Assembly (NCBI RefSeq): GCF_000426345.1 | Contig: NZ_AUFE01000001.1 | Location: forward strand, 264,348 to 328,347 | Reading direction: 5' to 3' | From: Cupriavidus phytohabitans | GTDB lineage: Bacteria > Pseudomonadota > Gammaproteobacteria > Burkholderiales > Burkholderiaceae | Length of the DNA: 64,000 nucleotides | Shown here: one piece after another, positions 59,759-64,000 of the stretch | Position numbering within the stretch: the first letter of the stretch is position 1 | Layout of the letters: the number at the start of each line of letters is the position of its first letter | Made by a program: the position numbers and the translations under genes | The notes under the pieces: generated by a model | The model's database searches: none | Seen by the model: only the letters and a program-made list of their open reading frames with translations | Told to the model about the DNA's origin: nothing

Positions 59759-60262
59759 TCAGCCCTTGGGCGGGATGCGCAACTTCTGGCCCGGGTAGAT
59801 CTTGTCCGGATGCGACAACATCGGCTTGTTGGCTTCAAAGATCCTGTTGTACTCGGCGCCGTTGCCGTAGGCGGCCTGTGCGATGGCCCACAGCGTGTCG
59901 CCCTTGACCACGGTATGCCATTGCGATTCGGTCGATTCGACGTTGACCGACATCTTGTCCTCGACCTTGTCCACGCCTTCGACGTTGCCAGCGCAAAGGA
60001 TGATCTTCTCGCGCGTGGCCTGGTCCGGCGCCACGCCGAACACCGTCACCAGGCCCTGCGAGCCATCCACCTGCACCATCAGACCGGTGGCATCGAGCCC
60101 CATCTTCTTGATGTACGCCTCGATCGCATCGCCCGCGGCACGGTTGGCGGCATCGACCTTCTCGGCCGATGCATCCGCCGCCACGGCCTGCTGCGCCGCC
60201 TTGGCCTCGCCGGTGCCGAACAGCTTTTCCCCCGCTTCCTTGATGAAGTCGAACATGCCCAT
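59759..60262 (-). CDS. kbp: BON and LysM domain protein, Kbp/YgaU homolog
   Basis: A 167-residue protein closely like E. coli Kbp (YgaU), a cytoplasmic potassium-binding protein. It begins MGMFDFIKEAGEKLFG, has a BON domain (VTVFGVAPDQATREKIILCA and NVEGVDKVED) and ends in a LysM domain (WHTVVKGDTLWAIAQAAYGN and IYPGQKLRIPPKG). It lacks a signal peptide, like Kbp. The start at 60262 has GGAGG upstream. Confidence 0.92.
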   Translation of the reverse strand: MGMFDFIKEAGEKLFGTGEAKAAQQAVAADASAEKVDAANRAAGDAIEAYIKKMGLDATGLMVQVDGSQGLVTVFGVAPDQATREKIILCAGNVEGVDKVEDKMSVNVESTESQWHTVVKGDTLWAIAQAAYGNGAEYNRIFEANKPMLSHPDKIYPGQKLRIPPKG

Positions 60263-60388
60263 GACATCCTCCTGACGGTAAGTGGAAAACACTGCAGAGT
60301 GCCACGGCCCGGTGGCCGCGGCGTGAAAACAATGGTGAAACCGGGAAAGCACGAAGGGCGCCGTAGCGCCCTTCCCTGCCTGCAACCT

Positions 60389-61309
60389 TCAAGCGTTGCC
60401 GCCGTTTCCGTTGCCGCCGTTGCCGCTTTCGCGCACCTTGCGGACCCCGCCCGGCTGCCCATGAATGGCACGCCAGCCCCACAGCACGTAGCCCGAGATC
60501 GCGTAGGCGACGAACAGCCCGAACAGCGCCACCGGCGGATCGGTCGACACCACCACGAACAGCACCAGGACCAGCACCATCATGCCGAACGGCACGCGGT
60601 AGCGCACATCCAGCGCCTTGCCGCTGTAGAACGGCGCGTTGGACACCATCGACAGCCCCGCATACAGCGTGATGCCGAACGCCACCCACGGCATCCACAG
60701 TTCCTTGACCGGCAGCTTGTTGTCGATCACCAGCCAGACAAAGCCGGCGACCAATGCCGCGGCAGCCGGGCTGGGCAAACCCTGGAAGAAGCGCTTGTCG
60801 ACCACGCCGATATTGGCGTTGAAGCGCGCGAGCCGCAGCGCCGCGCAGGTGCAATAGACAAAGGCCGCTATCCAGCCCCACTTGCCGAGGTCATGCAGGA
60901 TCCATTCATACATCACCAGCGCCGGCGCGACGCCGAACGAGGTCATGTCCGACAGCGAGTCATACTGCTCGCCGAACGCGCTCTGCGTATTGGTGATGCG
61001 CGCCACGCGCCCGTCCATGCCATCGAGCACCATGGCCGCGAAGATCGCGATGGCGGCCACGTCGAAGCGCATGTTCATCGCTTGCACGATGGCAAAGAAG
61101 CCGGCGAACAATGCCGCGGTGGTGAACGCGTTGGGCAGCAGGTAGATGCCGCGGCGGCGCGGCCGCTGGCGTTCGTAGGCGATGTCGTGGTCGTCTGCGG
61201 CATCGTCGTCATAGTCCTCGGCACCGCGCAGCTGGTTGTGGCGGAACGGCCGCAGGTGCGTCACGTTGCCGCTGCTGCCCCGCTTGTTACGTCGATGGAA
61301 GGCAACCAT
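60389..61309 (-). CDS. pssA: CDP-diacylglycerol-serine O-phosphatidyltransferase
   Basis: Phosphatidylserine synthase, the integral-membrane type of the CDP-alcohol phosphatidyltransferases, 306 residues. The family catalytic motif DG-x2-AR-x8-G-x3-D-x3-D is present in DGMDGRVARITN followed by SAFGEQYDSLSD. About eight membrane helices and a charged N-terminal tail. The start at 61309 has AGGAGG upstream. It sits next to psd, which decarboxylates its product. Confidence 0.93.
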   Translation of the reverse strand: MVAFHRRNKRGSSGNVTHLRPFRHNQLRGAEDYDDDAADDHDIAYERQRPRRRGIYLLPNAFTTAALFAGFFAIVQAMNMRFDVAAIAIFAAMVLDGMDGRVARITNTQSAFGEQYDSLSDMTSFGVAPALVMYEWILHDLGKWGWIAAFVYCTCAALRLARFNANIGVVDKRFFQGLPSPAAAALVAGFVWLVIDNKLPVKELWMPWVAFGITLYAGLSMVSNAPFYSGKALDVRYRVPFGMMVLVLVLFVVVSTDPPVALFGLFVAYAISGYVLWGWRAIHGQPGGVRKVRESGNGGNGNGGNA

Positions 61310-61356
61310 CGCAGTCCTCCTGTCTTGTCGTCCTGTCGCGCTGGTCAGGCCTTCGC

Positions 61357-62007
61357 TCACTTCACGTCGAGTTCGGCGAGGATGGTCGACGACGCCGACA
61401 CCTTCTCGCCAATGGTCACGCGCGGACGCGCGTCGAGCGGCAGGTACACGTCCACGCGCGAACCAAAGCGGATGAAACCGTAGCGCTGGCCGCGCGCGAG
61501 CTTGTCGCCCACCTTGGTGTAGCAGAGGATACGGCGCGCCACCAGGCCGGCCACCTGCACCAGCGTCACCACCTGGCCATCGGCCGCGCGGCGGATGACC
61601 ACGGCGTTGCGCTCGTTCTCGACCGAGGCCTTGTCCAGGTCCGCGTTGACGAACTTGCCCGGAAAATATTCGACCTTCTCCACCGCGCCGTCGACCGAAA
61701 CGCGGTTCGAATGCACGTTGAAGACGTTCATGAAGACGCTGATCTTCAGCGCCTCGCGGTTGGCATACGGATCCTGCGTCTTCTCGACCACGACGATGCG
61801 GCCGTCCGCGGGCGCCAGCACCGCATTGGGCGCCGAGGGAATCGGGCGCGGCGGGTCGCGGAAGAACTGCAGCACGAACACCGTGATGATCCACAGCGGC
61901 AGCGCCCACCAGAAGCCCGCGCTGGCGTGCACCAGCAGCGAGATGACAAAGGCGCCGGCCAGGAACGGCCAGCCTTCACGGGCGATCAGCGGATGAGGAT
62001 AGTTCAT
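61357..62007 (-). CDS. psd: phosphatidylserine decarboxylase proenzyme
   Basis: Converts phosphatidylserine to phosphatidylethanolamine. The 216-residue proenzyme cuts itself between Gly182 and Ser183 in [11 protein letters not shown], making the pyruvoyl cofactor. Other conserved parts: [12 protein letters not shown] and [15 protein letters not shown]. This is the short proenzyme form. A hydrophobic N-terminal pair of helices anchors it to the membrane. Confidence 0.95.
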   Translation of the reverse strand: MNYPHPLIAREGWPFLAGAFVISLLVHASAGFWWALPLWIITVFVLQFFRDPPRPIPSAPNAVLAPADGRIVVVEKTQDPYANREALKISVFMNVFNVHSNRVSVDGAVEKVEYFPGKFVNADLDKASVENERNAVVIRRAADGQVVTLVQVAGLVARRILCYTKVGDKLARGQRYGFIRFGSRVDVYLPLDARPRVTIGEKVSASSTILAELDVK

Positions 62008-62263
62008 GCAGTACGAGTTTCGATGGAATCAACACCAAGGCCACGACGTCGCGGCGGCAGCCATGTGCGCCGGGACGGTGCCAGCCGGCCCGTCGTCGCG
62101 AGCGACGCATCCGGCACGCCTTGCCTGAAAAGTTCGACAAGGATAACAAAAAGCCGTCCAGGTTCCCGCGTATCCCCTTTCGATGATAGAAGGGCATGGC
62201 GCGGAACGCTGAACGGCCCAGGCCCGCCGCCGTGCGGCGCGGGCCATCAGACAGCGATGCTGC

Positions 62264-63304
<1,041 letters not shown>

Positions 63305-63410
63305 TTATATGAGGGGGGCGGCGTCCTCGTGCGCATTGTGTGCGCACGGATCGCGCCGCCCGGGGGATACTGCTTGAACCTGTTCAGCTGGCTGTGCGAG
63401 CGGCTGTGAA

Positions 63411-63902
63411 TCAGACCTTCAGGATGCGCTCGCCGCGGCCGATGCCCGAACCGCCGGTACGGACGGTCTCCAGGATGGCGGTACGGTCGATTGCGTCCAG
63501 GAACGCATCGAGCTTCACGCCGTTGCCGGTCAGCTCGATGGTGTAGGTCTTCTCGGTGACATCGATGATGCGGCCGCGGAAGATGTCGGCAGTGCGCTTC
63601 ATTTCCTCGCGCTCCTTGCCGACCGCGCGCACCTTGACGAGCATCAGCTCGCGCTCGATGTGCGCGCCCTCGGTCAGGTCGACCACCTTGACCACTTCCA
63701 CCAGCCGGTTCAGGTGCTTGGTGATCTGCTCGATCACGTCATCCGAACCGGTGGTGACGATGGTCATGCGCGACAGCGAGGCGTCCTCGGTCGGCGCCAC
63801 GGTCAGCGTTTCGATGTTGTACCCGCGGGCCGAGAACAGGCCCACCACGCGCGACAGCGCACCGGCTTCGTTTTCCAGCAGGACCGAAATGATGTGTCGC
63901 AT
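63411..63902 (-). CDS. ilvH: acetolactate synthase small subunit
   Basis: The regulatory subunit that confers valine feedback inhibition, 163 residues. An N-terminal ACT domain (MRHIISVLLENEAGALSRVV, FSARGYNIETLTVAPTED) is followed by the smaller C-terminal domain (ILETVRTGGSGIGRGERILK). It overlaps the large-subunit gene by one base (TAATG). Confidence 0.96.
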   Translation of the reverse strand: MRHIISVLLENEAGALSRVVGLFSARGYNIETLTVAPTEDASLSRMTIVTTGSDDVIEQITKHLNRLVEVVKVVDLTEGAHIERELMLVKVRAVGKEREEMKRTADIFRGRIIDVTEKTYTIELTGNGVKLDAFLDAIDRTAILETVRTGGSGIGRGERILKV

Positions 63903-64000
63903 TACAGGTCCTCCGCGCCGAGCAGCATTTCGGAAATGCCCTTGCCCGCCTGGACCATCGGCCAGACGTTTTCGGTGGGATCGGTCTGGAAGTCCAGGAA
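63902..64000 (-). CDS. acetolactate synthase large subunit, C-terminal fragment
   Basis: The last 32 codons of the catalytic subunit reach the window edge. They read NVWPMVQAGKGISEMLLG and end EDL, typical of IlvB/IlvI C-termini. It is the first of three visible genes in the order ilvB-ilvH-ilvC. Confidence 0.93.
   Translation of the reverse strand, partial: FLDFQTDPTENVWPMVQAGKGISEMLLGAEDL

Noticed and set aside
59569-59838. Longer minus-strand frame covering the leuA leader region
   Set aside because: It is in another reading frame, overlaps kbp, is Arg-rich and has no ribosome binding site. The 26-codon leucine-rich peptide fits the promoter and hairpins better.
62210-62260. GC-rich inverted repeat between psd and ilvC
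   Set aside because: The arms (GGCCCGCCGC and GCGGCGCGGGCC) mismatch by a two-base bulge and no T-run follows, so a terminator is not supported.

Overview
The window is a stretch of main chromosome from a high-GC betaproteobacterium of the family Burkholderiaceae, most likely Cupriavidus or a close relative such as Ralstonia. The reasons are the base composition, the protein sequences, and three gene orders typical of that group: rpsO-pnp-qor-tpiA-secG-tRNA-Leu-nuoA..N-DUF2818-nudix, ilvBHC-psd-pssA-leuA, and urtABCDE-ureDABCEFG. The genus is an inference. I saw no prophage, intact insertion sequence, CRISPR array or rRNA.

Layout. 1-534: the 3' end of a truncated gene (possibly a glycosyltransferase) and a gene-free stretch. 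535-6260: gamma-glutamyltransferase, then a von Willebrand factor A lipoprotein, an ECF sigma factor and an overlapping membrane protein that is probably its anti-sigma factor. 6294-12523: CAP-domain lipoprotein, LysR regulator divergent from an acyl-CoA dehydrogenase, a glutathione transferase, an unrecognised protein and a small XRE regulator. 12520-24457 (minus strand): a complete urea system, with the UrtABCDE importer, urease UreABC, its maturation proteins UreD/E/F/G and the permease-like UreJ. A near-consensus sigma-54 promoter lies in front of urtA. 25025-28996: cytochrome bo-type quinol oxidase cyoABCD. 29639-33102: two MaoC-type dehydratases and two acyl-CoA dehydrogenases. 33200-34814: DUF1178, a Nudix hydrolase and DUF2818. 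34828-49826: all fourteen subunits of NADH dehydrogenase I (nuoA-N). 49993-55620: tRNA-Leu(GAG), secG, tpiA, a quinone oxidoreductase, pnp and rpsO. 55798-57788: a branched-chain amino acid type binding protein and a small lipoprotein. 57890-64000: leuA, a BON-LysM protein, pssA, psd, ilvC, ilvH and the end of ilvB/ilvI.

The genes fall into three themes. Nitrogen scavenging: urea is imported by ATP-driven transport and hydrolysed in the cytoplasm. Respiration: complex I feeds quinol to the bo-type oxidase. Branched-chain amino acid synthesis: ilvBHC and leuA flank two phospholipid genes.

The most interesting non-coding find is upstream of leuA. There is a strong promoter, a 26-codon peptide rich in rare CTA leucine codons, a hairpin over its stop codon and a terminator-like hairpin. 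Together these look like a leucine attenuator whose leader peptide may be translated from a leaderless transcript. Other points worth checking are the sigma-54/NtrC-like control region of urtA, a perfect 12-copy hexamer repeat encoding a His-Ser tail on UreE, and a second predicted leaderless start at the ECF sigma gene.
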